Numbered from the stretch's first letter, positions 1 through 6,865 are shown. The stretch: DNA of 38,010 bases from Pseudolysinimonas_A sp044239695 (GCF_044239695.1 NZ_JBIIAW010000019.1:1-38010), one strand, 5' to 3'. Made by a program: numbers and translations. The notes: generated from the letters alone by a model not told the origin.

Positions 1-7
1 TCACGCC

Positions 8-889
8 GTGTGGAATCGGATCAGGGTCCTCGCGGTCGTCGGTGTGCTGCTCGGTCTCGGCGGCTGCGCCGGAATGCCGGGTGCTCCGGCGCCGTCCCCG
101 TCGCCCGCGGCGTGGTTGCTCGAGCGAATCACCGCCCTCGACGGCGTGCTCTCCGCTGACGCGTCAGCGGACGACGAGTATCTGACGGTGGTGATCGCTC
201 AGGAGGCCGACGACGAGGCCGTTCTCGCCGCGGCTCGCGCGTCGGCGGCGCTCGCCGAGGAGGGCGTCTGGCCCGGCAGGGTCACGCTCGTCCGCGCGAC
301 CGGTGGCCCCGACCCCGCTACTGACGTGACGCCGCTCGCGCCCTGGACTCAGGAGGTCTACCCCGGTGACCCGGACGAGGCAGAGGCGACGCTCACCCTG
401 TTGCTCGCGCTGGAGAAGGTGCCCGACGTGGCCGGCGTTCACATCGCCGCCGACGGGTGGCCGACGGTGCAGCTCTCCTCGCTCGACACCTTTGCGGCGA
501 CCTTCCGAACGCTGAGCGCGCTGCCCGCCTTCGCCGACGGCGGCACCTACTCCTACGCCGGCGAGCAACCGCGGCTGCACATCGTGCACCTCCCCGAGCG
601 GATGTCGGCGGAGTCGATCGAGGCCGTTATCCGGATCGCCGTCGAGAATCCCGAGTCGGAGGTCGAGCTGCAGTCGCTGACGACGCCCGGGAACCGGTGG
701 CCGGAGCTGTGGGTGGCGCGCCTGACCGACGAGCAGCGGGTGCGCGTGGATGCGCAACTGCGCGACCCCGCCCTCGCCGACGCCGACCCGGAGGGGTACT
801 CGATCCCGTTCCAGCTCTCGGTGCTCGGCCCGAACGGACCCGAGTTGAGTTGGGGCACCTTCGGCGACGTCCCCGACACGTCGTCGTAA
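8..889 (+). CDS. Putative lipoprotein, function unknown
   Basis: The 293-residue product begins with a basic n-region and a hydrophobic stretch ending in a lipobox (LGGC, Cys20). A Pro/Ser/Ala-rich linker follows, typical of a lipidated protein tethered outside the actinobacterial membrane. The rest (about residues 35-290) is acidic, soluble-looking and has no motif I can name. The GTG at 8 gives a complete signal peptide, but only seven bases precede it in the window, so an earlier start cannot be excluded. The stop lies 23 bases before the amidohydrolase start, and the two could be co-transcribed. The lipoprotein assignment is clear from sequence; no function can be given. Confidence 0.8.
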   Translation: MWNRIRVLAVVGVLLGLGGCAGMPGAPAPSPSPAAWLLERITALDGVLSADASADDEYLTVVIAQEADDEAVLAAARASAALAEEGVWPGRVTLVRATGGPDPATDVTPLAPWTQEVYPGDPDEAEATLTLLLALEKVPDVAGVHIAADGWPTVQLSSLDTFAATFRTLSALPAFADGGTYSYAGEQPRLHIVHLPERMSAESIEAVIRIAVENPESEVELQSLTTPGNRWPELWVARLTDEQRVRVDAQLRDPALADADPEGYSIPFQLSVLGPNGPELSWGTFGDVPDTSS

Positions 890-912
890 CGCACGGCTGA
901 CAGCATGTGCCC

Positions 913-2274
913 ATGCTGCTCGTCGTGAACGCCCTGCTCATCCCGATCGCCGCCGACGGCCCCGATGTGGTCGAGGGGGGCTGGATGCTCGTGGGCGACG
1001 ACGGGCGCATCGTGTCGACGGGGTCGGGCACCCCGCCCGTCGTCGAGGCCGAGGTGCTCGACGTCGCCGGCGCGTTCGTCGCCCCCGGGTTCGTCTCGGC
1101 GCACAGCCACCTGTTCACGTCGGGGCTGCGCGGGCTCGGCGTCGACCAGACGCTGTACGGCTGGTGCGATTCGATGCTCGGCTTCACGGCGCACTGCTCG
1201 CCCGAGGACCTCTACTGGTCGACGCTGCACGGCTCGCTCGATTTCCTCGCCAACGGGGTCACGACGGCGTTCGACTTCACCGATCCGCGGCTGTCGTGGG
1301 TCGCGATGGTGAACGGCGAACGGGCCGGGGTCGGCGAGATGCGCCCGCTGGAGTACCTCACCCGGCAGGCGGATGCGAAGGCCGACGCCGGCATCCGCTA
1401 CATCAACGCGGTCGGGATGGATGCCACGGTCGGTTCCGACGACGAGATCTTCGAGAGGCTCGGCGCGGCGTTCGCTCACGACGACGCCGCGGACCAGGAT
1501 CTGCGGCTCGGCTCGGCGATCTTCGGCGCCGTGCAGTGGTCGCCGCGCCGCGACACCGCCGAGCTCGAGGTCGAAGCGATGCGGCGGTTCGGCGTCATCA
1601 ACGAGGCCCACTTCCTCGAGACCCGCGAAGAGGTCGAACTGCAGCGCTCGAAGTTCGAGTGGTACGCCGAGGCCGGCGCGCTCGGGCCGTCGCTGATCTT
1701 CGGCCACTTCATCCAGACGACGCCCGAGATCATCGACCGCGCCGCCGAGGCCGGGGCCGGGATGTCGTGGCAGCCCGCGTCGAACGGTCGCCTCGCGAGC
1801 GGCATCGCCGACATCCCGCACATGCGCGAGCGCGGCATGACGATCGGCGTCGGCCTTGACGACCAGGCCTGCACCGACGTCTCCGACCCCTGGCAGAACA
1901 TGCGCATCGGCATCTACGCCCAGCGCGCGGCGACCGGCGATCCGCTGAGCATGATGCCGCGCGACATGCTGCGGATGCACACCCTCGGCTCGGCCGAGGT
2001 GCTCGGCGTCGCCGACCGGGTCGGGTCGCTCGAACCGGGCAAGTTCGCCGACTTCGTCGTCGTCGACCCGCGGCAGCCCGACCTCGGTCCGCTCTGGCAT
2101 CCGCTCGACTCGTATGTGCTCGCCTGCTCGCTGCGCAACCTCAAGGCCGTGTACGTCGGGGGAGTGCGGCAGCACGACGGCGTCGTGTCGGCGAACCCGC
2201 TTGCGGCGGAGGCGGCGGCGAAGCTGCATGAGCGGCTGCCGCGCATCGCCGCGCAGCACGGCTGGCCGGCGTAG
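913..2274 (+). CDS. Amidohydrolase family protein (AtzA/TrzN, deaminase-like)
   Basis: A metal-dependent hydrolase of the amidohydrolase superfamily, likely acting on the amino or halogen group of a nitrogen heterocycle. Visible family features are the N-terminal beta-sandwich strand, the metal-binding HxH (SAHSHLF, His64/His66), a later His in NEAHFLE, another His in GHFIQTTPE and the conserved Asp in GVGLDDQA. The C-terminal signature GSLEPGKFADFVVVD closes the composite domain. The length of about 453 residues is normal for the family. I chose ATG 913 because CAGCAT ends exactly 6 nt before it, the leaderless pattern seen throughout the window; GTG 907 is an in-frame alternative. The substrate cannot be read from sequence: 8-oxoguanine, cytosine-like and triazine substrates all occur in relatives. 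Confidence 0.88.
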   Translation: MLLVVNALLIPIAADGPDVVEGGWMLVGDDGRIVSTGSGTPPVVEAEVLDVAGAFVAPGFVSAHSHLFTSGLRGLGVDQTLYGWCDSMLGFTAHCSPEDLYWSTLHGSLDFLANGVTTAFDFTDPRLSWVAMVNGERAGVGEMRPLEYLTRQADAKADAGIRYINAVGMDATVGSDDEIFERLGAAFAHDDAADQDLRLGSAIFGAVQWSPRRDTAELEVEAMRRFGVINEAHFLETREEVELQRSKFEWYAEAGALGPSLIFGHFIQTTPEIIDRAAEAGAGMSWQPASNGRLASGIADIPHMRERGMTIGVGLDDQACTDVSDPWQNMRIGIYAQRAATGDPLSMMPRDMLRMHTLGSAEVLGVADRVGSLEPGKFADFVVVDPRQPDLGPLWHPLDSYVLACSLRNLKAVYVGGVRQHDGVVSANPLAAEAAAKLHERLPRIAAQHGWPA

Positions 2275-2302
2275 GGGCCCGCCGTTTCGGCAGAATGACC
2301 GC

Positions 2303-2683
2303 ATGAACGACGACGAGCTGCTGGAGCGTTTCGCCGCGGGAACCCTGCGCGCGTTCCCGCACGAGGAGCACCTTCGGGTGGTGTTCGCCCACACGAGGCG
2401 GGCGGACCTCGACGCGACGATCGCGTTCGTGCGCGACGGCATCCGCCGGATGGCCGCGGCGAACGGCAAACCCGAGGCGTATCACGACACCCGCACCGTC
2501 GCGTGGATCCGGATCGTCGTCGCGGCCCGCGCGGGATTCGAGGGGGGCTTCGACGCGTTACTCGCCGCGCATCCGGAGCTGCGCCGCCGGGACCTGCTCG
2601 ACGACTACTACACCCCGGCGCTGCTGAACTCGGACGCCGCCCGAGCGGCCTTCGCCGACCCGGACCGCGCGCCCCTGCCCTGA
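2303..2683 (+). CDS. Conserved small cytosolic protein, unknown function
   Basis: The 126-residue product starts MNDDELLERF and contains FPHEEHLRVVF, a mid-region IRRMAAANGKPEAYHDT and an LLDDYYTPALL segment near the C-terminus. It has no signal peptide or membrane helix. The pattern of conserved-looking acidic and histidine positions suggests a small helical enzyme-like protein, but I do not recognise the family with confidence. ATG 2303 is preceded at exactly 6 nt by CAGAAT (2291-2296), a leaderless promoter signature, so this gene is probably transcribed on its own. It is the last ordinary gene before the accessory island. Confidence 0.8.
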   Translation: MNDDELLERFAAGTLRAFPHEEHLRVVFAHTRRADLDATIAFVRDGIRRMAAANGKPEAYHDTRTVAWIRIVVAARAGFEGGFDALLAAHPELRRRDLLDDYYTPALLNSDAARAAFADPDRAPLP

Positions 2684-2705
2684 GCGTCACGCTCCTCGGG
2701 CGGGT

Positions 2706-2856
2706 TGTGGACAACGGGACGCACCGCATGGGGCGACGGGGGAGCCTGTCGGCATGCAAATCAGGGTTCGTCACATCAGCCACGAGATCGGCATCCGGCT
2801 GCGGACGACGACCGAGGGGATGTCCCGGGTTGGGTGCTGATAGAGACCATGCGATA
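2706..2856 (+). pseudogene. Displaced 5' end of the pilin-like gene (copy A)
   Basis: Remnant of the leader and N-terminal coding part of the small gene intact at 6685-6861. It has TGTGGAC at 2706, 48 nt before ATG 2754, the same spacing as copy C (48) and close to the intact gene (49). Translation starts MQIRV and continues HEIGIRLR; after a one-base deletion near 2804 it reads DDDRGDVPGWVLI, then stops at TAG 2854-2856. The core 2819-2839 matches the intact gene's GDVPGWVL segment at DNA level, then diverges. Nothing downstream encodes the rest of the protein. It directly follows the conserved gene at 2303, so it probably marks the ancestral left edge of the locus. I identified nothing else in 2857-3031. 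Confidence 0.75.
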
Positions 2857-3031
2857 GAGCAACACATCCGGGGTACCTCCGGCCATGCCGACGAGAGCCG
2901 CCGTGTATCTAAGCATTGGACGTCGAGGTGTCGGCCGGACGGAGCCCCGGACGGGTGAGGATCGTCCCGACGAGTCGTGACGTCGCTGAACGATCCCGAA
3001 TCAGTTTTTTGAGGGCGACTCGGTAACCTTC

Positions 3032-3245
3032 TTAGCCCGTGTCCTCCCTTTGGGGGGCGGGCGAGGAGACGAAAGGTAGCGTGTCAGGTGGCCGGAAGCG
3101 CGCATTGAGCTTGGGCGTGTCGTCCCAGTCGACGTCGGCCGGCGTTCGTAAGATTGTCCCAGGTAGCACACGACCCCGACAGCAAGTTGCTGGCGAACCA
3201 GTCAAAGCGCTCCGGGGTCACGGCCGAGATTTCTTCCAGGTCCTC
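3032..3245 (-). pseudogene. 3' fragment of a decayed coding gene
   Basis: On the minus strand, 3245 downward reads EDLEEISAVTPERFDWF, then ASNLLSGSCATWDNL, with strongly GC-biased third positions. A +1 shift near 3140-3150 continues the coding pattern as TPADVDWDDTPKLNARF and on to a stop at 3032-3034. A stop codon sits just upstream of 3245 in the first frame and no start is visible. This looks like the end of a real gene broken by at least one frameshift and truncated at its 5' side. I do not recognise the family. The adjacent stretch 3246-3343 is more AT-rich (it contains TATATA at 3286-3291) and may hold the promoter of the zinc-ribbon gene. Confidence 0.4.
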
Positions 3246-3343
3246 TCAACCAAAGATCCTAGCTCCCTTTGTATTACACACGTCGTATATACACGCCGGG
3301 TCAGACAGAGGGGGTGAGCGCAGTGCACCGGAAGGGCACGGAG

Positions 3344-3460
3344 ATGGCTTCCATCCCCACCTTGACCTGTCCGTACTGCCACCACACCTTCTATGGTGTG
3401 CGCGTGACCCGTCACGGGATCATGCGTTGTGGCAACTGTGGACGCCAGGTGCGCGTCTAG
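3344..3460 (+). CDS. Small zinc-ribbon protein
   Basis: The product is about 38 residues and consists almost entirely of a CPYC...CGNC zinc ribbon (CPYCHHTFYGVRVTRHG, then IMRCGNCGRQVRV). The four cysteines form two CxxC knuckles separated by about 20 residues, as in small nucleic-acid-binding or zinc-structural domains. ATG 3344 has GGAAGG eight bases upstream; GTG 3323 and GTG 3314 are in-frame alternatives that add 7-10 residues. It lies inside the accessory island and is followed by a strong GC hairpin. The zinc-binding fold is directly supported by sequence; its role is unknown. Confidence 0.55.
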   Translation: MASIPTLTCPYCHHTFYGVRVTRHGIMRCGNCGRQVRV

Positions 3461-3470
3461 GTCACCGCGT

Positions 3471-3511
3471 AGCAGCGGCCCCCGGGAGCAGTTGGCCCGG
3501 GGCCGTCTGCT
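3471..3511. terminator. GC-rich hairpin between convergent genes
   Basis: The left arm starts AGCAGCGGCCCC (3471) and the right arm ends GGCCGTCTGCT (3511). They pair over about 15 positions with one bulge and enclose a loop of roughly nine bases. It sits in the 66-base gap between the convergent zinc-ribbon gene and the gene ending at 3527, so it probably terminates both. There is no clear U-tract, which is common in actinobacteria. Confidence 0.55.
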
Positions 3512-3526
3512 GCGCCCGGGGTCGAC

Positions 3527-4081
3527 CTAGAGGAGGACGGTCCCGGCGTCGATCCCTCCACGAATCCACTCGGCGAGGGTGAGCACTCGACGCGCTCGGG
3601 AGTGGGTCGCCGACCAGAATGCGCCGTCAGGGATCGCTGGCCGATGTGCCAGGGTCGAGGCCCACTTGCCGTAGTCGCCGTGCAGGTATCGCCCGTGGAG
3701 GTAGTGGATGAGGATGTCGGTCTCGGAGTAGGCCTCCTCGCCGTAGCGAGTCGTCGTCTCGTACTTCCCGACGTTCTCGACGATCTCGGCCCACTCTTGC
3801 TCGGGGAGGTCTTCCGTAACGACGCAGCTCCGAAGGGCGGTCACAACCCGGCTCAGTTCCAGCCGATCGTTCGGCGCGAAGTACTTCCTGAGAAGTGCCC
3901 CGTGGAGGACTGCGGCCCACCGGGACTCCTCGTCCTCTCGGTGCCCGAAGATGTTGATCTGGGTCGGCATCGGGAACGTTCGTTCTAGGCGCTCGTAGTC
4001 GTCGACGGTCGCGAGGAAATGTTGGACTTTGAGCTGCGGGGACGGGTGCTCCTTGGGCTCCATGCCGCGAGGTAGCCCCAC
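3527..4081 (-). CDS. Hypothetical protein of the accessory island
   Basis: The 184-residue soluble product (GTG start at 4081; ATG 4063 giving MEPKEHPS is a possible alternative, and neither has a good Shine-Dalgarno) is rich in charged and aromatic residues. Recognisable segments include FLATVDDYERLERTF, TQINIFGHREDEESRW and ILIHYLHGRYLHGDYGKW. There is no signal peptide or membrane helix, and I recognise no family. Helix-rich proteins of this size are common among accessory and defence genes, but that is only suggestive. It is convergent with the zinc-ribbon gene and divergent from the membrane protein at 4206. Confidence 0.65.
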   Translation of the reverse strand: MGLPRGMEPKEHPSPQLKVQHFLATVDDYERLERTFPMPTQINIFGHREDEESRWAAVLHGALLRKYFAPNDRLELSRVVTALRSCVVTEDLPEQEWAEIVENVGKYETTTRYGEEAYSETDILIHYLHGRYLHGDYGKWASTLAHRPAIPDGAFWSATHSRARRVLTLAEWIRGGIDAGTVLL

Positions 4082-4193
4082 GGTCGGCTTCTGCGCGCAC
4101 GCCCTTCACCGTCTGCCAGTGTGACTCCGACATCCCGACCCGAAGGTGCCCGCAGCGCCATCGGGGGCAGGTAACCGGGCGCGCTCAGACCGC

Positions 4194-4199
4194 TAATCT
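4194..4199 (+). promoter_or_regulatory. -10 element TAATCT, leaderless start of the 4206 gene
   Basis: TAATCT ends six bases before ATG 4206, which would place the transcription start at or next to the A of the start codon. The same spacing recurs at many genes in this window. Confidence 0.5.
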
Positions 4200-4205
4200 C
4201 TCACC

Positions 4206-4838
4206 ATGATGAAGGCCGCCGGTTGGCTTTGGGCAGCTGCGTCGGCGGCTGTCGGCACCTACTTCGTAGTCGTCTCGATCGCCGTGTCGCTGAAAGCCCC
4301 GGACCCTTGGTGGGCTTACTGGTGGCAAGCGGCCATCCTGATCGGCGCCGGCGTGGCAATCGCTGCAGGCCTGGTTCTTGCAATCGTCGCCGGGGTCAAC
4401 GCAGTTAGTCCGACGCCGAAGAAAGCCCACCCGGTTCACCTAGAAGCGCTAGAGAACGATGTGCGCTTCGAGCTCGGCAACTACATCGATGCGGTGACCA
4501 GCCGGACCGCGAGCCAGCGAGAAAGCCGACAGCCGCCGTTAGCAAGGCAGTACACGCTCCCGCACGGACACCCAAAGAAGTTGCAAGTCGGGGCCGACTA
4601 TGGCGACATGGCGAAGCGGATCGGTCAGTGGCTGTGCGAGCGGGAGACCGACGGGAGTTGGTCAATCTTCCGGGCGGACAGGCCCAGTCCCAACCCCCTA
4701 GCCAAACTGGTGGAGGGAGTTGGTGGATGGGGCCTCAGCGGGCCCCATCTCGGCGCCGTGTACCCAATGTTCCAGGACCTAGCCGGGGCGATTGAGTTCC
4801 TTGACCGGACTCCGGTCGAAGAAATCGATCCACGCTAG
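4206..4838 (+). CDS. Two-helix membrane protein, unknown function
   Basis: The 210-residue product has two N-terminal membrane helices (about residues 5-28 and 39-66) and then a soluble C-terminal domain of about 140 residues. That domain contains KKLQVGADYGDMAKRIGQWL and ends in EEIDPR. The arrangement suggests a small membrane-anchored cytoplasmic domain. No family is recognised. Third codon positions are visibly less GC-biased than in the surrounding housekeeping genes, consistent with recent transfer. The start at ATG 4206 is supported by TAATCT six bases upstream. Confidence 0.65.
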   Translation: MMKAAGWLWAAASAAVGTYFVVVSIAVSLKAPDPWWAYWWQAAILIGAGVAIAAGLVLAIVAGVNAVSPTPKKAHPVHLEALENDVRFELGNYIDAVTSRTASQRESRQPPLARQYTLPHGHPKKLQVGADYGDMAKRIGQWLCERETDGSWSIFRADRPSPNPLAKLVEGVGGWGLSGPHLGAVYPMFQDLAGAIEFLDRTPVEEIDPR

Positions 4839-5053
4839 ATAACCCGATCGCAGCGGTGTAGAAGTCACTGTGTGGCGCGTCAGATCAGAAAGCCAATCAC
4901 GCTCTCGTTGAGGCTTACTCTCGCGGGGATGGTGGCAACAATGATCTTGGTTCGAGACTGGATGCGCGCGAGTGCCAAATCGAAGTGGTTGGTCGACGGG
5001 CGTTCGATGCGGGCATGAACATCACAACGCGATCGAAGACGTTTGGTGCGGCC
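4839..5053. other. Gap inside the island, possible gene remnant
   Basis: There is no complete gene here. One plus-strand frame stays open from 4862 to 5103 and reads DQKANHALVEAYSRGDG around 4883-4933, but it has no start codon and weak codon bias. It may be a decayed fragment or chance. No repeat or hairpin of note was seen. Confidence 0.3.
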
Positions 5054-5545
5054 CTACCGGCGGGTCGAGTCCATCGCTTCCAGCATATCCGCGACGAGCG
5101 CTGATCTCGTGGGCCGCCTGATCCCGAGAGCCTTTCGAGCGTGAATCTCGAAGTCGAGCGTCGCGCGGCTATGGTCTCGCAGGGCCTTGACCAACCTCTT
5201 ACCCTCAACCGGGTCTGGCCTTCCTCCCGTCACTTCTTCCCACCGGACCATCTCCCTCATTGCCATCACGGCCGAGCCTGCGGCACCTGCGACAGCATCC
5301 GGCCCCAGAAGGTTGATCCGCGACAGGTGCTCTCGGATGTCACCGGGCATCTTTAGGTCATCCGCGCCGTCGACGTCGACGGAGAAGCCTCGTGTGGCGC
5401 TCAAGAAGTCTGTGTACGCGATTAGTCGTTGTTCACGTATCCAGCGCTGATCTTCGCGCCGCGACTGAATCCACGCACCGAGGAGTCCGAGGAGCGCCGC
5501 GCCGAGGGCGCCGACGAGGAGTGAGAGCAGCGGGTCAACCTGCAT
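5054..5545 (-). CDS. Membrane-anchored hypothetical protein
   Basis: The 163-residue product has one N-terminal membrane helix (LLSLLVGALGAALLGLLGAW, about residues 6-25), then a basic hinge and the segment REQRLIAYTDFLSATR. A helical cytosolic domain follows, ending MLEAMDSTRR. The layout of one helix followed by a charged REQRxxAYxxFL stretch is common in unassigned actinobacterial proteins, and no function is known to me. ATG 5545 has TAGCCT exactly six bases upstream (5552-5557 on the minus strand), a leaderless signature. Its start codon lies inside displaced copy B of the pilin-like 5' end, so its promoter region was made from that remnant. Confidence 0.7.
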   Translation of the reverse strand: MQVDPLLSLLVGALGAALLGLLGAWIQSRREDQRWIREQRLIAYTDFLSATRGFSVDVDGADDLKMPGDIREHLSRINLLGPDAVAGAAGSAVMAMREMVRWEEVTGGRPDPVEGKRLVKALRDHSRATLDFEIHARKALGIRRPTRSALVADMLEAMDSTRR

Positions 5546-5644
5546 TGGGCGAGGCTAGCGCTAAGGCACGAGATTGGCGCCCGTCTGCGGGACGACGACC
5601 GAGGGGATTTCGCGGGTTGGGCTGTCATCGCAATCCGCCTATGA
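5540..5644 (+). pseudogene. Displaced 5' end of the pilin-like gene (copy B)
   Basis: This frame reads from a CTG (5540) at the position where copy A has ATG. It continues HEIGARLRDDDRGDFAGWA, then VIAIRL and a TGA at 5642-5644. DNA similarity to copy A is strong across 5567-5621 (cacgagat.., cgacgaccgagggga, gggttggg). The start codon is lost and the frame ends soon after the GDxxGW core (5606-5629). The 50 bases after the core resemble those after copy C, including GTCAAG at the same distance (49 nt from the core start). Confidence 0.72.
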
Positions 5645-5655
5645 CAGCGGAGTAG

Positions 5656-6033
5656 TCAAGTCTCCGACTCTCTGAGGACGATCCAGGCCGAGAAGGCCCA
5701 CTCCCAAGCATCGACCGCGGTCCTCGCGACATCCAGGACACGACCCTTCACCAGATCGATCGGTTCGCTGACGTGGTGAACCGGCGCTACCCGCCCTGGC
5801 GGCCCGCCGTCGACATATTCCATCCGACCGACGCTGATCAACCCGAGGTCGTTCAGACGCTTCAACGAAACGAAGCACGCGTCGATCTCCTCGGGAGTCG
5901 CGCGAATCGGGCTTGGCGGGCCATTGGAGCGCACACCCAGATGGATGCACGCCCAACTGACGTCGATCTCGTCGTCTTCAGCCGCGCTCAGCAACTCCCG
6001 CTCACCCGGAGTGAGGTGCAAGTCGCTGCCCAT
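5656..6033 (-). CDS. Hypothetical cassette protein (module B-C)
   Basis: The 125-residue soluble product contains LTPGERELLSAAEDDEIDVS, IRATPEEIDACFVSLKRL and a C-terminal AVDAWEWAFSAWIVLRESET. The segment CFVSLKRLNDLGLISVGRM resembles the wing of a small winged-helix domain, which is only a weak suggestion. It is the sole gene of the 567-bp module between copies B and C. Its stop lies in the conserved left-end sequence (the TCA of GTCAAG) and its start about 90 bases before ATG of copy C. ATG 6033 has GAAGAT six bases upstream, so it probably carries its own promoter. Confidence 0.65.
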   Translation of the reverse strand: MGSDLHLTPGERELLSAAEDDEIDVSWACIHLGVRSNGPPSPIRATPEEIDACFVSLKRLNDLGLISVGRMEYVDGGPPGRVAPVHHVSEPIDLVKGRVLDVARTAVDAWEWAFSAWIVLRESET

Positions 6034-6073
6034 GGCCCGATCTTCTCGACTCTCCGCGTAGCGGTCAACCGCC

Positions 6074-6199
6074 TGTGGACAGCGGCTGACGACACTTTCG
6101 CAGGCGCGCCACGATGCAGGAATGAAATCAGGGATGCGACGACTTGTGAATCTCCTCCGTCATGAGCGTGGCGACGTCCCCGGGTGGGCTGTCATGTAA
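6074..6199 (+). pseudogene. Displaced 5' end of the pilin-like gene (copy C)
   Basis: TGTGGAC at 6074 lies 48 nt before ATG 6122. The reading frame gives MKSGMRRLVNLLRHERGDVP, then GWAVM and TAA (6197-6199). Sixteen codons precede GDVPGW, exactly as in the intact gene starting at 6685, and both contain TCAGGG just after the start. The frame is clean, so a 25-residue peptide could be made, but the membrane-spanning and C-terminal part is missing. The core is 6173-6196. Confidence 0.75.
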
Positions 6200-6235
6200 T
6201 TGCGCTAACGACGCGCAACTTGTCAAGCGGTCGGG

Positions 6236-6613
6236 CTAGACGCTCTTCCACCGGAACCAGCGGCGCACGCTGAACGGCTGCTGGTTCTGCTCGATCTCGA
6301 CCCGGCGACCTTCGGTGGTCAGATGGATCTCGGTCGGGAAGTGACCTTCTATTTTCAGGCCGGTCCCGGTTTCAGTGACTTCGTGGATGTCTAGCATGCC
6401 GATCCGGGCCTCATCGATCAGCCGCCAATCTCCGACGTCGAGCACACTGATGCGGACGTCGAACTTCGCACCGCGACCGGCGTGACTTCCGTAGGCCCAA
6501 CCGTCGATGGAGAACTTGCCGCCTTCGAGCGTGATCGTGCTCAGATCGAGTTGCGCTCCGTGCAAGCGCGCGTCGGCTTCGCTCGCTGAGAGGCCAGACG
6601 GGCCATCGGTCAT
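6236..6613 (-). CDS. Hypothetical cassette protein (module C-D)
   Basis: The 125-residue soluble product is beta-rich. It has LDLSTITLEGGKFSIDGWAY, then repeated short strands (FDVRISVLDVGDWRLIDEAR, LKIEGHFPTEIHLT) and a basic C-terminus RRWFRWKSV. It is not homologous to the neighbouring cassette protein although both are exactly 125 residues. It is the only gene in the 563-bp module between copy C and the intact pilin-like gene. TAGCCT ends six bases before ATG 6613 (6620-6625 on the minus strand). Codon use is less GC-biased than in the Tad genes next door. No function can be assigned. Confidence 0.68.
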   Translation of the reverse strand: MTDGPSGLSASEADARLHGAQLDLSTITLEGGKFSIDGWAYGSHAGRGAKFDVRISVLDVGDWRLIDEARIGMLDIHEVTETGTGLKIEGHFPTEIHLTTEGRRVEIEQNQQPFSVRRWFRWKSV

Positions 6614-6684
6614 GCCGACAGGCTAGCGATCGATCTGTGGATATGTTTCTCCCGACTTTCGCTCTTCGAGCGACCATGCTCAAC

Positions 6685-6861
6685 ATGAAAAAGGTCAGGG
6701 AAAAGCTTTCGGAACTGGTCCACAACTCCAACGGAGATGTCCCCGGCTGGGTGCTGATCTCGCTCATGACCGCCGGGCTCGTGATCGCGATCTGGGCGAT
6801 CGCCGGGCCGGCCCTCGGGGAGATCTTCGAGAGCGCGCTCGCCCGGGTCACCGGCTTCTGA
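6685..6861 (+). CDS. Small pilin-like membrane protein (intact copy D)
   Basis: The 58-residue product has a charged N-terminus (MKKVREKLSEL), the GDVPGW motif and one membrane helix (VLISLMTAGLVIAIWAIAG). A short tail ends ARVTGF. Its size, topology and position four bases before TadE-like genes fit a Flp-pilin-like or pilus-associated subunit; that role is inferred from context. I place the start at ATG 6685 because this gives 16 codons before GDVPGW, identical to copy C, and because TGTGG lies 49 nt upstream as in copies A and C. GTG 6637 and ATG 6676 are alternatives. This is the functional copy whose 5' end has been duplicated through the island. Confidence 0.8.
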   Translation: MKKVREKLSELVHNSNGDVPGWVLISLMTAGLVIAIWAIAGPALGEIFESALARVTGF

Positions 6862-6865
6862 GCCG

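Noticed and set aside
3008..3080. GC-rich fold around CCTCCCTTTGGGGGGCGGG as a riboswitch or small RNA
   Set aside because: Only a short stem is clear, and the region lies in the decayed gene's end; no known RNA family was recognised.
3039..3317. Plus-strand open frame of 92 codons (MSSLWGAGEE...)
   Set aside because: Poor codon bias, no ribosome-binding site, and it overlaps the minus-strand gene fragment that has much better coding bias.
3627..4133. Alternative minus-strand frame MSESHWQTVKGV...
   Set aside because: The beginning looks protein-like, but it turns into Arg/Pro-rich shadow sequence over the gene at 3527-4081.
2706..6861. Integron-type cassette array with attC sites
   Set aside because: No integrase gene, and the repeated sites are fragments of a coding gene and not imperfect-palindrome attC sites; hence described only as cassette-like.
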